A stretch of 64,000 nucleotides of DNA. Origin: Mycobacterium sp. MFM001. Its GTDB lineage: Bacteria; Actinomycetota; Actinomycetes; Mycobacteriales; Mycobacteriaceae. The notes under the pieces were generated by a model, which was not told the origin of the DNA, did no database searches, and saw only the letters and a program-made list of their open reading frames with translations. The stretch is from NCBI RefSeq assembly GCF_003402475.1, contig NZ_BFAB01000007.1, forward strand, positions 281,054 to 345,053. The letters run 5' to 3'. Both the position numbers and the translations under genes were made by a program. How positions within the stretch are numbered: the stretch's first letter is position 1; each line of letters opens with the position of its first letter. Shown in pieces: positions 1-9,236 of this stretch.

Positions 1-11
1 CTTGGGAAAAT

Positions 12-83
12 ATTCCGGTAAGCCGGAATTTCTGTCCGGCCCCGGACATGCGACAGGCCCGGTCCGTCGTCGCAGACCGGGCC
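12..83. terminator. Cluster of three stem-loops downstream of the csbD-like gene
   Basis: Three perfect inverted repeats follow one another. They are ATTCCGG/CCGGAAT (12-18 with 23-29), GTCCGG/CCGGAC (34-39 with 42-47) and GGCCCGGTC/GACCGGGCC (56-64 with 75-83). The third lies 16 nt past the stop codon of the minus-strand gene at 99-341 and is a good intrinsic-terminator candidate, although no U-tract is evident. The others could terminate a gene arriving from the left edge. Seen directly; the terminator role is inferred. Confidence 0.5.
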
Positions 84-98
84 CGTCCTTGTATCCAG

Positions 99-341
99 CT
101 ACTGCTGGTGAGACTGCTCGCGCTTTTCCGAGGCGGCGGCGCTGCCGCGGGCGGCTTCGGCTTCGGCTTCCTTCTTGGCCGCGTCGCGTTGCGCTTCGGC
201 CTTGTCCTGCTGGGCTTGACCCTCGCGGGCCATGTCGTCCTGGCCGAGCACGTTGCCTGCGGCTTCCTTGGCCTTGCCCTTGACGTCCTCGACGACGCCC
301 TTCACGCCTTCCGCGGGTCCGCTCTTGTTGTCCTCCGCCAT
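99..341 (-). CDS. CsbD-like small stress protein
   Basis: An 80-residue, very hydrophilic Lys/Glu/Ala-rich protein. The N-terminal half (about residues 9-35, GVKGVVEDVKGKAKEAAGN) has the look of the CsbD family, small stress-induced proteins of unknown biochemical role. The C-terminal half is an alanine/glutamate-rich amphipathic helix of the kind seen in the mycobacterial microaggregate-binding protein. There is no signal peptide. I chose the ATG at 341 because GAGGAGG sits 6 nt upstream; an ATG 30 nt further upstream has no clear ribosome site. It stands alone on its strand, followed by strong hairpins. Family call is by composition and one short motif, so it is moderately secure. Confidence 0.7.
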   Translation of the reverse strand: MAEDNKSGPAEGVKGVVEDVKGKAKEAAGNVLGQDDMAREGQAQQDKAEAQRDAAKKEAEAEAARGSAAASEKREQSHQQ

Positions 342-520
342 GGATTCCTCCTCATTGGCTGTCTTGCTCATGGACCGGCCATCGTCTCGACCGGTTGTCG
401 GCGCGGCGCAAAGACTTCGTTATCTTCGCGCTCTTCCCGCCGCGTCTCGGCGGATTCCCGTCGCGCGGCACGCTCAAACCTCCGTTGTTTCGCCCACGCC
501 GCGCCGGGTATTTGGAGGCG

Positions 521-2011
521 ATGACGACGTCGCTGTGGCTGGCCGACCGAAGTCGGCAAAACGCGGAAATCAATCTGGGACAACCATCTGCCGACGTGGT
601 GGTCGTGGGCGCCGGCATCACCGGCCTGACCACCGCCGTGCTGCTCGCCCGGGCCGGCAAGGACGTGCTGGTGCTGGAGGCACGCAGCGCCGGCGCGGTG
701 ACCACCGGCAACACCACCGGCAAGATCAGCCTGCTGCAGGGCACCGTGCTCTCGCAGATCGTGGCCCACCACGGCGCCGACCTCGCGCGCGACTACGTGC
801 GGGGCAACCAGGAAGGCCAGGATTGGCTGCTGCACTATTGCGAGGCGAACGGGGTTCCGGTTCAGCGCGAGGACGCCTACACCTACGCGCAGTCCGCAGC
901 CGAGGTGGAAACGGCGCGCGCGGAATTGGCTGCGGCGCGACTGGCAGGCCTCGACGCCGAATGGGACGACGACGCCGACGTACCGTTTCCCTACCACGGC
1001 GGCGTACGGCTGGCCAACCAGGCGCAGTTCAATCCAATGCCCTTGCTGGACAGTCTGATTGGTGAGCTCACCCAGCGCGGCGGCCGACTCGCCGAGGGTG
1101 TGCGCGTGCAGGGGCTGTCGCACCGCGACGGTCGCGTGCGGCTGACCGCGCGGACCGGCGACGCAAAGGTCGACGTGGATGCGGCGCAGTGCGTACTCGC
1201 CACCGGCATGCCGATCCTGGACCGCGGCGCATACTTCGCCAGGGTGAAGCCCAACCGGTCGTACTGCATGGCGTTCGAAGTTCCCGGTGCCATCACCCGG
1301 CCGATGTTCATCTCGGCCGGTTCACCGACCAGGTCGGTGCGATACGCGCCGGTCGGCGACGGCGAACGGCTCATCGTCGGTGGTGCCGGTCACGTGGTGG
1401 GCCGCAACAATCCCACCGCCGCTCTGGACGAGTTGGCGTCGTGGGCGCGCGAGCACTATCCCGGCGCCGCGCAGACTCACCAGTGGTCGGCGCAGGACTA
1501 CACACCCGCCGACCATCTGCCCTATGTCGGGCCGATCTTGCCGGGCGATGAAAAGGTGTTGATCGCAACAGGTTTCAACAAGTGGGGGCTGGCCGCCGGG
1601 GCGGCGGCGGCGCTTCTGCTCAGCAGCCGCATCCTCGGCGGGCGGATGGACTGGTCGAAGGCGTTCGCGGCGTGGAGCCCGCACGAAATCAGCGGCATCA
1701 CCACCGCCGTGCGCGCGAATCTCGAGGTCGCACTGCACATGGCCAAAGGGTGGCTGGCACCGGTGACGCGACTGGGCCGTGATGTGTCGACCGACGGCGG
1801 CGTGGTCAAGGGCCCGCCGTGGCATATGCAAGCGCAGTGCACGGTTGATGGTGTGCAGCACAAGGTTTCGCCGGTGTGCCCGCATTTGGGCGGCATCGTC
1901 AACTGGAATGACGCCGACAAGGCGTGGGAGTGCCCGCTGCACGGATCACGCTTCGCGCCGGACGGCACGTTGTTGGAGGGACCGGCGACTCGCGGCCTGA
2001 CCCGGTCTTAA
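521..2011 (+). CDS. FAD-dependent oxidoreductase with C-terminal Rieske domain
   Basis: A 496-residue flavoprotein. An N-terminal Rossmann motif GAGITG (residues 30-35) starts a DAO/glycine-oxidase-type FAD domain that fills most of the chain. A Rieske [2Fe-2S] domain closes it, with ligands C453/H455 (CPHLGG) and C471/H474 (CPLHGS). FAD oxidase-Rieske fusions are common in actinobacteria; the substrate is unknown, and intramolecular electron transfer between FAD and the cluster is the usual assumption. The start at 521 has GGAGG a few bases upstream, and an upstream in-frame ATG at 395 would overlap the divergent csbD-like promoter. The next gene (pyrH) starts about 100 nt downstream and is probably independent. 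Confidence 0.88.
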   Translation: MTTSLWLADRSRQNAEINLGQPSADVVVVGAGITGLTTAVLLARAGKDVLVLEARSAGAVTTGNTTGKISLLQGTVLSQIVAHHGADLARDYVRGNQEGQDWLLHYCEANGVPVQREDAYTYAQSAAEVETARAELAAARLAGLDAEWDDDADVPFPYHGGVRLANQAQFNPMPLLDSLIGELTQRGGRLAEGVRVQGLSHRDGRVRLTARTGDAKVDVDAAQCVLATGMPILDRGAYFARVKPNRSYCMAFEVPGAITRPMFISAGSPTRSVRYAPVGDGERLIVGGAGHVVGRNNPTAALDELASWAREHYPGAAQTHQWSAQDYTPADHLPYVGPILPGDEKVLIATGFNKWGLAAGAAAALLLSSRILGGRMDWSKAFAAWSPHEISGITTAVRANLEVALHMAKGWLAPVTRLGRDVSTDGGVVKGPPWHMQAQCTVDGVQHKVSPVCPHLGGIVNWNDADKAWECPLHGSRFAPDGTLLEGPATRGLTRS

Positions 2012-2114
2012 CGCGAATTCTGCTCCACCTCGAACGCCGCGACCAGCCATGAGGCAGGATAGAAGGTGCTGTCCTGGGGGTGGCCGCAAGGCGCTCTCGC
2101 ATGCGAGGAGTCTG

Positions 2115-2906
2115 ATGACGGAGCAGGAGTCGACGAGTACCAACGGCGTCGAGGCATTTCCACCGGACAACGGCTATCCCGGCGCCGAACCGCCACGCCG
2201 GCCGCGCTACTCGCGGGTGTTGCTCAAACTCGGCGGTGAAATGTTCGGCGGCGGACAGGTCGGGCTTGATCCCGACGTGGTGGCGCAGGTGGCCCGCCAG
2301 ATCGCCGAGGTGGTCCGCGACGGTGTGCAGGTGGCCGTGGTGATCGGCGGGGGCAACTTCTTCCGCGGCGCGCAGCTTCAACAGCGCGGCATGGAGCGCA
2401 CCCGCTCGGACTACATGGGCATGCTCGGCACCGTGATGAACAGCCTTGCGCTGCAAGACTTTCTGCAAAAAGAAGGCATCGATACGCGCGTCCAGACCGC
2501 CATCACGATGGGTCAGGTGGCCGAGCCCTACATTCCGCTGCGGGCCCGCCGGCATCTGGAGAAGGGGCGGGTGGTGATCTTCGGCGCCGGCATGGGGCTG
2601 CCGTACTTCTCCACCGACACCACCGCCGCGCAGCGGGCCCTGGAGATCGGCGCCGAGGTGGTGTTGATGGCCAAGGCGGTCGACGGGGTGTTCGCCGACG
2701 ACCCGCGGGTCAACCCCGAGGCGGAGCTCCTCACCGCGATCAGCCACCGGGAAGTGATCGACCGCGGGCTGCGGGTGGCCGACGCCACCGCGTTCAGCCT
2801 GTGTATGGACAATGGCATGCCGATCCTGGTGTTCAACCTGCTGACCGACGGCAATATCGCCCGCGCGGTCGCCGGTGAGAAAATCGGGACGCTGGTCACC
2901 ACTTAA
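2115..2906 (+). CDS. pyrH: Uridylate kinase (UMP kinase)
   Basis: A 263-residue cytosolic kinase that phosphorylates UMP to UDP in pyrimidine nucleotide synthesis. The amino-acid-kinase fold is evident: the phosphate-binding strand [13 protein letters not shown] near residue 40, the glycine-rich GGGNFFRG loop, and the UMP-binding region with [16 protein letters not shown]. Length matches the bacterial family (about 240-260), with a short extra N-terminus typical of mycobacteria. The ATG at 2115 is preceded by GAGG; an earlier in-frame ATG at 2049 has no support. It heads the pyrH-frr-cdsA-rlmN block, with frr starting 13 nt after its stop, so the two are likely co-transcribed. Confidence 0.96.
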   Translation: MTEQESTSTNGVEAFPPDNGYPGAEPPRRPRYSRVLLKLGGEMFGGGQVGLDPDVVAQVARQIAEVVRDGVQVAVVIGGGNFFRGAQLQQRGMERTRSDYMGMLGTVMNSLALQDFLQKEGIDTRVQTAITMGQVAEPYIPLRARRHLEKGRVVIFGAGMGLPYFSTDTTAAQRALEIGAEVVLMAKAVDGVFADDPRVNPEAELLTAISHREVIDRGLRVADATAFSLCMDNGMPILVFNLLTDGNIARAVAGEKIGTLVTT

Positions 2907-2919
2907 AGGGGAAGACGCG

Positions 2920-3477
2920 ATGATCGACGAGACTCTCTTCGACGCCGAAGAGAAAATGGAAAAGGCCGTGTCGGTGGCCCGCGACGACCTGTCGACCATC
3001 CGGACCGGCCGGGCCAACCCCGGAATGTTCAACCGGATCGTCATCGACTACTACGGCACCAACACCCCGATCACCCAGCTGGCCAGCATCAACGTTCCCG
3101 AGGCCCGCCTGGTTGTCATCAAGCCGTACGAAAACAATCAGCTGCACGCCATCGAGACCGCGATCCGCAACTCCGACCTGGGGGTCAATCCGACCAACGA
3201 CGGCAACGTGATCCGGGTGGCCGTGCCGCAGCTGACCGAGGAGCGCCGCCGCGAGCTGGTCAAGCAGGCCAAGCACAAGGGCGAGGAAGCCAGGGTTTCG
3301 GTGCGCAACATCCGCCGCAAGGCGATGGAGGAGCTGCACCGCATCCGCAAGGACGGCGAAGCCGGCGAGGACGAGGTCGGCCGCGCGGAAAAGGACCTGG
3401 ACAAGACCACGCACCAGTACGTCGCCCAGATCGACGAGCTGGTCAAACACAAGGAAGGCGAGCTGCTGGAGGTCTAG
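2920..3477 (+). CDS. frr: Ribosome-recycling factor
   Basis: A 185-residue, Lys/Glu-rich helical protein that with EF-G splits post-termination ribosomes. The family hallmarks are clear: the start with [16 protein letters not shown], the conserved [13 protein letters not shown] segment, and the C-terminal three-helix-bundle region [20 protein letters not shown]. Length equals the standard family length. The ATG at 2920 is chosen because AAAGGGGAAG stands a few bases upstream; an in-frame ATG at 2875 would lie inside pyrH. It follows pyrH by 13 nt and precedes cdsA by 16 nt, the conserved bacterial arrangement. Confidence 0.97.
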   Translation: MIDETLFDAEEKMEKAVSVARDDLSTIRTGRANPGMFNRIVIDYYGTNTPITQLASINVPEARLVVIKPYENNQLHAIETAIRNSDLGVNPTNDGNVIRVAVPQLTEERRRELVKQAKHKGEEARVSVRNIRRKAMEELHRIRKDGEAGEDEVGRAEKDLDKTTHQYVAQIDELVKHKEGELLEV

Positions 3478-3493
3478 CGGCCGCTCAGCAACG

Positions 3494-4393
3494 ATGTCCG
3501 TGGCAGACACTGATACCGGCGCAGGCACCCCGGCGGAGGGGTCGGCGCAGAACAAGTCACGGGCGGGCCGCAACCTGCCCGTCGCGATCACCGTCGGCGC
3601 CGTACTAGGCGGGGCCGTCGTCGCGAGCTTGCTGTACGCCCCCCACGCGTTCGTCGGCATCCTTGCCGTCGGCGTGCTGCTGGCCACGCTCGAGGTGGGG
3701 CGGCGGCTAAGCGGCGCCGGCTATGTGATTCCGGTGATCCCGCTGGTGGTCGGTGGCCAGGCCACCGTCTGGCTCACCTGGCCGTTCGGGGCGCGCGGTG
3801 CGCTGGCCGGGTTCGGCGCCACGGTGGTCATCTGCATGATCTGGCGGCTGCTGAGCCGCCACGGTCGCCGGGCAGCGCCGGTTCCCGACGCCTCGCCGGC
3901 GAACTACCTGCGCGACGTCTCGGCGACGGTATTCCTGGCCGCCTGGGTTCCGCTGTTCGCGTCGTTTGCCGCGTTGCTGATCTATCCGCACGACGGGCCC
4001 GGCCGGGTGTTCTCCCTGGCGATCGGCGTGGTGGCCTCCGACGTTGGCGGCTACGCCGCGGGGGTGTTGTTCGGAAAGCACCCGATGGTCCCGGCGATCA
4101 GCCCGAAGAAATCCTGGGAGGGCCTGGCCGGTTCGCTGATCCTGGGGACGACCGCGACGACGCTGAGCGTGACGTATCTGGTCGGCAAGCCACCGTGGAT
4201 CGGCGTTTTGCTGGGTCTGACCGTGGTCGCCACGGCGACCCTCGGCGATCTGGTGGAATCGCAGGTCAAACGCGATCTGGGCATCAAGGACATGGGCAGG
4301 TCGCTGCCGGGCCACGGCGGGGTGATGGACCGCTTCGACGGGTTTTTGCCGTCGGCGGTGGCCGCCTGGGTCGTGCTGACCCTGGTGCCATGA
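3494..4393 (+). CDS. cdsA: Phosphatidate cytidylyltransferase
   Basis: A 299-residue integral membrane enzyme that makes CDP-diacylglycerol from phosphatidic acid and CTP, the precursor of phosphatidylinositol, cardiolipin and PIMs. A hydrophilic N-terminus of about 30 residues is followed by multiple transmembrane helices. The CDP-diglyceride synthase signature lies near the C-terminus (about residues 255-287), with [19 protein letters not shown] followed by MDRFDG, which carries the metal-binding acidic residues. Its stop codon overlaps the rlmN start (ATGA), indicating translational coupling. Confidence 0.95.
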   Translation: MSVADTDTGAGTPAEGSAQNKSRAGRNLPVAITVGAVLGGAVVASLLYAPHAFVGILAVGVLLATLEVGRRLSGAGYVIPVIPLVVGGQATVWLTWPFGARGALAGFGATVVICMIWRLLSRHGRRAAPVPDASPANYLRDVSATVFLAAWVPLFASFAALLIYPHDGPGRVFSLAIGVVASDVGGYAAGVLFGKHPMVPAISPKKSWEGLAGSLILGTTATTLSVTYLVGKPPWIGVLLGLTVVATATLGDLVESQVKRDLGIKDMGRSLPGHGGVMDRFDGFLPSAVAAWVVLTLVP

Positions 4394-5472
4394 AGCTGGT
4401 GTTCGACGCACCCCGGCGGGCCCTGCCGCCGCGGCATTTCGCCGACCTCGACGAAGCCGGCCGCGCGGCCGCCGTCGCCGAGCTGGGCCTGCCGGCGTAT
4501 CGCGCCAAGCAGCTCGCCCGCCAGTACTACGGCCGGCTGATCGCCGACCCGCGGCAGATGACCGACCTGCCCGCCGCGGTTCGCGACCGGGTTGCCGAGG
4601 CGTTGTTCCCGAGCCTCCTCGTTTCGGCGCGCGAGGTCACCTGCGATGCCGGCCAGACCCGCAAGATGCTGTGGCGGGCCGTTAACGACCCTGCCGGCAC
4701 CACCTTCGAGTCGGTGCTGATGCGCTACCCGCAGCGCAACACCGTCTGCATTTCGTCGCAGGCCGGCTGCGGCATGGCGTGCCCGTTCTGCGCGACGGGC
4801 CAGGGCGGCCTGACCCGCAACCTCTCTGCTGCGGAGATCCTCGAACAGGTGCGTTCCGCCGCCGCGGAGCTGCGCGACGAGTTCGGCGACCGTCTGTCGA
4901 ATGTGGTGTTCATGGGCATGGGGGAGCCGCTGGCCAACTACGCGCGGGTGGTCGCCGCGGTGCGCGGCATCACCGCCGGCTTCGGGATCTCGGCGCGGGC
5001 CGTGACGGTGTCGACCGTCGGTCTCGCCCCGGCCATCCGCAAGCTCGCCGACGAACGGCTGGGTGTGACGCTGGCGCTGTCGCTGCACGCGCCCGACGAC
5101 GAGCTGCGCGACACGCTGGTGCCGGTCAACAACCGGTGGAAGATCGCCGAAGCGCTGGACGCGGCGCGCTACTACGCCGACGTCACCGGCCGGCGGGTGT
5201 CGATCGAATACGCGCTGATCCGCGACGTCAACGACCAGCCGTGGCGGGCCGAGCTGCTGGGCAGACTGTTGCATCGCACGCTGGGGCCGCTGGCCCACGT
5301 GAACGTCATCCCGCTCAACCCCACACCGGGCAGCGACTGGGACGCCAGCCCGAAACCCGCGGAGCGGGAATTCGTCCGGCGCGTGCGGGCCGAGGGCGTC
5401 TCCTGCACGGTTCGCGACACCCGCGGCCGGGAGATCGCCGCCGCCTGCGGCCAGCTGGCCGCAGACAGCTGA
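4390..5472 (+). CDS. rlmN: Dual-specificity 23S rRNA/tRNA adenine C2-methyltransferase (radical SAM)
   Basis: A 360-residue radical-SAM enzyme that methylates C2 of A2503 in 23S rRNA and A37 in some tRNAs. The 4Fe-4S/SAM motif CxxxCxxC is C127, C131 and C134 (GCGMACPFC). The SAM-contact motif VFMGMGEPL follows, and the methyl-carrying cysteine lies near the C-terminus in the [10 protein letters not shown] segment. Length fits the family. The ATG at 4390 overlaps the cdsA stop, so the two genes are coupled. In M. tuberculosis the orthologue sits in the same place next to mpt53. Confidence 0.96.
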   Translation: MKLVFDAPRRALPPRHFADLDEAGRAAAVAELGLPAYRAKQLARQYYGRLIADPRQMTDLPAAVRDRVAEALFPSLLVSAREVTCDAGQTRKMLWRAVNDPAGTTFESVLMRYPQRNTVCISSQAGCGMACPFCATGQGGLTRNLSAAEILEQVRSAAAELRDEFGDRLSNVVFMGMGEPLANYARVVAAVRGITAGFGISARAVTVSTVGLAPAIRKLADERLGVTLALSLHAPDDELRDTLVPVNNRWKIAEALDAARYYADVTGRRVSIEYALIRDVNDQPWRAELLGRLLHRTLGPLAHVNVIPLNPTPGSDWDASPKPAEREFVRRVRAEGVSCTVRDTRGREIAAACGQLAADS

Positions 5473-5535
5473 GCATTTGAACCAAATCCGGCCCGCTTTA
5501 CGTGGTTAGGTTAAACACGAAAGTGGAGGCCTGCC

Positions 5536-6030
5536 ATGAGGGTTCACTGTTCCATCCTGACGAAACTGCTTGCCCTGGTTGTCATCACGGTAGCGACCAG
5601 CATTGCACCGAGTGCGCTGGCGGCCGACGATCGGCTGAACTTCACCGCAACCACGCTGAGCGGCGGCCCGTTCAACGGCGCCAGCCTGCAAGGCAAGCCG
5701 GCTGTGCTCTGGTTCTGGACGCCGTGGTGCCCCTACTGCAACGCCGAAGCGCCGGGCGTCAGCCAGGTGGCGGCGGCGAATCCCGGGGTGACCTTCGTGG
5801 GCGTCGCGGCGCACTCGGATGTCGCGGCGATGCAGAACTTCGTGTCCAAGTACAACCTGAACTTCACCAACCTCAACGACGCTGACGGTTCGATCTGGGC
5901 GCGCTACAACGTGCCCTGGCAGCCCGCGTATGTGTTCTACCGTGCCGACGGCACATCGACGTTCGTGAACAACCCGACGGCGGCCATGCCCCAGCAAGAG
6001 CTGTCCGACCGGGTGGCGGCACTCAAGTAA
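5536..6030 (+). CDS. mpt53: Secreted thiol:disulfide oxidoreductase, Mpt53/DsbE-like
   Basis: A 164-residue exported thioredoxin-fold protein. Residues 1-29 form a Sec signal peptide with a likely cleavage after ALA29. The redox centre is C65-PY-C68 in WTPWCPYCNAEAPG, which matches M. tuberculosis Mpt53 rather than a reductive DsbE. The family oxidises cysteine pairs in secreted proteins. It is followed 3 nt later by a CcdA-like membrane protein, the classic partner that exchanges electrons across the membrane. The start has AGTGGAGG upstream. Likely two-gene operon. Confidence 0.9.
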   Translation: MRVHCSILTKLLALVVITVATSIAPSALAADDRLNFTATTLSGGPFNGASLQGKPAVLWFWTPWCPYCNAEAPGVSQVAAANPGVTFVGVAAHSDVAAMQNFVSKYNLNFTNLNDADGSIWARYNVPWQPAYVFYRADGTSTFVNNPTAAMPQQELSDRVAALK

Positions 6031-6033
6031 TCA

Positions 6034-6888
6034 GTGGACCAGGGACTGGTCGGTTTGGCGTTCGCTGCCGGATTGGTGGCGGCACTGAACCCGTGCGGAT
6101 TCGCCATGCTGCCGGGCTATCTCGTTCTGGTGGTGCGCGGCGGCGGATCGTCGGGACTGACGGCGGTCGGCCGCGCATTGGTGGCCACGGTCGGAATGGC
6201 GCTCGGCTTCCTGACAGTGTTCGCAGTGTTCGGGGCGCTCACCGTGTCCGCGGCGACGGCGGTGCAGCGTTACATGCCGTACGTCACGGTGTTGATCGGC
6301 ATTGTGCTTGTCGCCCTTGGTATTTGGCTGCTGTCCGGTCGAGAGCTGACCTTGCTGATGCCGAAACAGCTTGGCACGCAACGAGCCCCGACCGTTCGGC
6401 TGGGGTCGATGTACGGCTACGGCCTCGGCTATGCGATCGCGTCGTTGTCGTGCACCGTCGGCCCGTTCCTGGCGGTTACCGCTGCCGGTCTTCGCGGTGG
6501 ATCGATTCTGGGCAGCGTCGTGATCTATCTGGCCTACGTCGCGGGGCTGACGTTGGTCGTCGGCGTGCTGGCCGTCGCCGCCGCATGCGCGAGCTCGGCG
6601 CTGGCCGATCGCCTGCGGCGGATCCTGCCGTTCGTGAACCGGGTCGGCGGCGCGCTGCTGGTGGTCGTCGGGCTGTACGTCGGCTACTACGGCCTCTATG
6701 AGGTGCGGTTGTTCAGCTTGCACGGTCATCCGCAGGACGCGGTGATCGCCGCAGCCGGCCGGGTCCAGGGCGCACTGGCCGGCTGGGTGCATCAGCACGG
6801 CGCCTGGCCGTGGGTGTCGGCGCTGGTCCTGCTGGTGGGGGCCGGACTCGCACATGCGTTGTACCAGCGGAAACACCGTGACACTTGA
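6034..6888 (+). CDS. Cytochrome c biogenesis/DsbD-type transmembrane protein (CcdA family)
   Basis: A 284-residue polytopic membrane protein with about seven hydrophobic helices. The two redox cysteines of the CcdA/DsbD transmembrane domain are present: C21 in the N-terminal ALNPCGFAMLPGY motif and C140 in ASLSCTVGPFL. The family passes reducing equivalents from cytosolic thioredoxin to an extracytoplasmic thiol protein, here presumably the adjacent Mpt53. The GTG start at 6034 follows the Mpt53 stop by 3 nt. It corresponds to M. tuberculosis Rv2877c, from memory. The C-terminal extension of about 40 residues contains a further hydrophobic segment. Confidence 0.9.
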   Translation: MDQGLVGLAFAAGLVAALNPCGFAMLPGYLVLVVRGGGSSGLTAVGRALVATVGMALGFLTVFAVFGALTVSAATAVQRYMPYVTVLIGIVLVALGIWLLSGRELTLLMPKQLGTQRAPTVRLGSMYGYGLGYAIASLSCTVGPFLAVTAAGLRGGSILGSVVIYLAYVAGLTLVVGVLAVAAACASSALADRLRRILPFVNRVGGALLVVVGLYVGYYGLYEVRLFSLHGHPQDAVIAAAGRVQGALAGWVHQHGAWPWVSALVLLVGAGLAHALYQRKHRDT

Positions 6889-6890
6889 AA

Positions 6891-6918
6891 TGACATCATG
6901 ATGGTGTCACGATGACAC
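6891..6918. promoter_or_regulatory. Overlapping TGACA/TGTCA inverted-repeat operator
   Basis: GTGTCA-CGA-TGACAC (6904-6918) is a perfect 6-bp inverted repeat ending one base before the ATG at 6920. A second arm, TGACA at 6891-6895, pairs with TGTCA at 6905-6909, and another GTGACAC lies at 6878-6884. Such closely packed half-sites over the ribosome-binding region are typical of ribbon-helix-helix autoregulators, and the downstream gene encodes one. Sequence pattern seen; function inferred. Confidence 0.6.
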
Positions 6919-6919
6919 T

Positions 6920-7384
6920 ATGGATTTGCAGCCGTACGTCGACGGGGTCCGCCACGAACTGAACGTCGCTGCCGCGGTCGGCGGCCCCGATGCACAGGCG
7001 CTTGCCGACCGGCTGATCGCTCCGCTCGAGTCGGCCATCCGGTTGGCGCTGCTGGAGGCGCTGTCGAGCGGCGCCGAAGAAATCACCCGCGAGCTCGCGC
7101 CCCGCTCGGTGGAGGTCCGGCTGCGAGGCCGCGATCCGGAGTTCGTCGTCAGCGCGCCGCTCGAGGAGCCGGCCGACGAGGCGCCGGCGGCGAACGTCGA
7201 CGACGACGGCGGCACCTGGCGAGTCACCCTGCGGCTCCCCGAATCGCTGCGGGCCGGCATCGAGGCGGCCGCCCGCCGCGACGGCATTTCGCTGAACGCC
7301 TGGTTGGTCCGCGCGGCTGCGGCGCGGGTCGAACCGGCGGCACGAACCGACACCCGCCACCGCGTCACCGGCTGGGTGCGTTGA
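6920..7384 (+). CDS. Ribbon-helix-helix protein, probable autoregulator of a DUF4097 operon
   Basis: A 154-residue cytosolic protein. The N-terminal two-thirds is helical and acidic with no family I recognise. The C-terminus (about residues 107-145) reads WRVTLRLPESLRAGIEAAAR then DGISLNAWLVRAA, the beta-strand/helix/helix pattern of HicB/Arc-type DNA-binding domains. The start codon lies one base after a perfect operator-like inverted repeat, and the upstream gene ends 31 nt away, so it likely represses its own transcript. A DUF4097 gene follows after 24 nt. There is no HicA-type toxin nearby, so a toxin-antitoxin reading is not supported. Confidence 0.75.
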   Translation: MDLQPYVDGVRHELNVAAAVGGPDAQALADRLIAPLESAIRLALLEALSSGAEEITRELAPRSVEVRLRGRDPEFVVSAPLEEPADEAPAANVDDDGGTWRVTLRLPESLRAGIEAAARRDGISLNAWLVRAAAARVEPAARTDTRHRVTGWVR

Positions 7385-7408
7385 CACGAAAACCAAAGGA
7401 GGACAACG

Positions 7409-8158
7409 ATGCCCACATTCGCGACACCCCAACCCATCTCCGCGCGAATCGACGCGGCCGCTGGCTCGATCCGGCTGATCGCCACTGACCGCACCGACAC
7501 CGTCGTCGAGGTCCGACCGCGCGACGAAAGCCGGCCGGCCGACGTTCGGTCGGCCGAGCAGGCCCGAGTGTCCTATGCCAACGGGCAGCTGACCGTCGCG
7601 CCGTCGAAGTTCGGCTTCCTCGGCTATCGGATGGGCGCCGTCGACATCGTCGTCGAATTGCCCTCGCACTCCCGGGTCCGTGTTGCGGTGGCGTCCGCCG
7701 ATGTGCAGGCCGACGGGGAATTCGCCGACTTCGACTTCGCATCGGCCAGCGGAAGCCTTGCGGCCCAAACCATTACCGGCAGGCTCAAGGCCTCGACGGC
7801 GTCGGGCGGAGTCGACATCGACGCGCTCGACGGTGAGCTGACGTTCCAGGCCTCCAGCGGCTCACTGTCGATCGATCGGCTGCAGGGTCGCGTGAAGTCG
7901 GCAACCGCGTCCGGTTCGGTTCGCATCACCGCGGCGGCCAGCGGCGCCGTCGTCGCGAATACCAGTAGCGGCGACGTCGCAATCGGTGTCCCGGAGGGAA
8001 GCGCGGCTCAGCTCGACATCATGACGGGATCCGGCCTCGTCACCAATCGGCTGCAGCCCTCCGACGGGCCCGAGGACGGTGACCAGACGCTATTAGTAAA
8101 GGTGCGCACCGGCTCCGGTGACGTCGACATCCACCGGGCCGTGGCGACGCTTACCTGA
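7409..8158 (+). CDS. DUF4097 family beta-helix protein
   Basis: A 249-residue protein of repeated short beta-strands with many GS, SG and TASG turns ([40 protein letters not shown]), the signature of the DUF4097/adhesin-like family. There is no signal peptide or membrane helix. A near-perfect AAAGGAGG at 7396-7403 predicts strong translation. It is paired with the upstream ribbon-helix-helix gene. Function is unknown; in other bacteria such proteins accompany envelope-stress regulators. Its stop overlaps the convergent gene at 8151 by 8 nt. Confidence 0.8.
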   Translation: MPTFATPQPISARIDAAAGSIRLIATDRTDTVVEVRPRDESRPADVRSAEQARVSYANGQLTVAPSKFGFLGYRMGAVDIVVELPSHSRVRVAVASADVQADGEFADFDFASASGSLAAQTITGRLKASTASGGVDIDALDGELTFQASSGSLSIDRLQGRVKSATASGSVRITAAASGAVVANTSSGDVAIGVPEGSAAQLDIMTGSGLVTNRLQPSDGPEDGDQTLLVKVRTGSGDVDIHRAVATLT

Positions 8159-8405
8159 TCCAGCCGCGGCGGCGGCCCCACCAGTCGCGCACGACCACGA
8201 ATAGCGTCAGCACGGCGAAGCTGATCAAAAACCAGTTCTCGATGTGGCCGACGTGGTTGCCGCGCAGCATCAGCAGCAAAAACCCGGCGATGCACAGCCC
8301 GACGATGTGCCAGGTGCGGTGGTTGATCCTGCTCCAGCCCCATTGCGCGGAGGGCACTTCGGCAAGGTCGACCCCGGTGTAACGCTCCACCTCAGTACCG
8401 GCCAC
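8151..8405 (-). CDS. Small two-helix membrane protein
   Basis: An 84-residue protein with two hydrophobic segments, [17 protein letters not shown] and [16 protein letters not shown], followed by a basic [10 protein letters not shown] tail that should remain in the cytosol. The GTG at 8405 is chosen because GGAGGAG stands upstream. A position-equivalent small membrane gene (Rv2876) lies between the Mpt70/83-type genes and the CcdA-like gene in M. tuberculosis, from memory. No function is known. It is convergent with the DUF4097 gene. Confidence 0.7.
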   Translation of the reverse strand: MAGTEVERYTGVDLAEVPSAQWGWSRINHRTWHIVGLCIAGFLLLMLRGNHVGHIENWFLISFAVLTLFVVVRDWWGRRRGWIR

Positions 8406-8470
8406 GGCTACTCCTCCACTTGGACTCCGACGCCCCGACATTCTGGCATACGCGGGAAAGAGCAATCGGG

Positions 8471-9142
8471 CTACGGGCCGGGCGGGGGCATCAGCACGGT
8501 GTCGATCATGTACAGCTGCGCGTTCGCGGTGCTGATGCCGCCACAGGTGACCGCGGCCTCGTTGACCTTCAGGCTGTCGGCGGTGCCGGTGACGGTCAGC
8601 GTGGTGTTGGCGTCAAGGGTCTGGTGCACGCCGTCGACCTGGGCGGGGGTCAGCTGCCCGTTGACCAGGTGGTAGGTCAGGAGGCTGTTCAGGAACGCTC
8701 CGTCGGTCTTGAACCGGTCCATCGTGGCGGGGTCGAGCTTGGCGAACGCCTGGTCGGTGGGCGCGAACAGCGTGAACTGGCCCTTGTTCACCGTGTCGAC
8801 GAGGTTCACGTCCGGGTTCATCCGGCCCGACAGTGCCTGGGTCAGCGTGGTCAGCCGCGGGTTGTTCGACGCCGCGACGTAGACCGGGTCTTTGGCCATG
8901 CCCGACACCGAACCGGGCCCGGTGGGCACCTGCTGCTCGTACTCGGCACAGCCGGGGCCGACGGGATTGCCTGCGGGAGCGGCGGTTCCGCTGGTGGTCG
9001 AAGACGTCGGCGAGGTGACGACGACCGTGGTGGTCACGGTGGATGGCGGGGACTGGACGGGTTCGTGAACCTCGGTGGTACAGGCCGACGACCCCATCAC
9101 CGCCAGCACAACGACGCCGGCCGCGGCAAGCGGTCTATTCAT
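8471..9142 (-). CDS. Fasciclin-domain lipoprotein, Mpt83/Mpt70-like
   Basis: A 223-residue exported lipoprotein. The N-terminus has a positive MNR, a hydrophobic core and a lipobox ending SSAC (near residue 21), followed by a Thr/Ser/Pro-rich linker. The FAS1 domain spans about residues 85-220, with [40 protein letters not shown] and the closing [13 protein letters not shown]. This is the architecture of the M. tuberculosis surface antigen Mpt83, and the neighbourhood agrees. Two starts are possible (ATG at 9151 or 9142); 9142 gives better spacing from GGGAGAGG. I see no SigK-type promoter or dipZ gene beside it. Confidence 0.88.
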   Translation of the reverse strand: MNRPLAAAGVVVLAVMGSSACTTEVHEPVQSPPSTVTTTVVVTSPTSSTTSGTAAPAGNPVGPGCAEYEQQVPTGPGSVSGMAKDPVYVAASNNPRLTTLTQALSGRMNPDVNLVDTVNKGQFTLFAPTDQAFAKLDPATMDRFKTDGAFLNSLLTYHLVNGQLTPAQVDGVHQTLDANTTLTVTGTADSLKVNEAAVTCGGISTANAQLYMIDTVLMPPPGP

Positions 9143-9236
9143 TTTTGCCATCCTCTCCCTGCCATTAGGTGTCCGTCCCCTTTCCCGGTTTGAGCTGACG
9201 CTAAACCCGCCGCGCGATGCGCGGCACAATGAATTG

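Noticed and set aside
6920..8158. HicAB-like toxin-antitoxin module
   Set aside because: The first gene has an RHH domain, but the partner is DUF4097 and lacks any toxin fold; size and order do not match HicAB.
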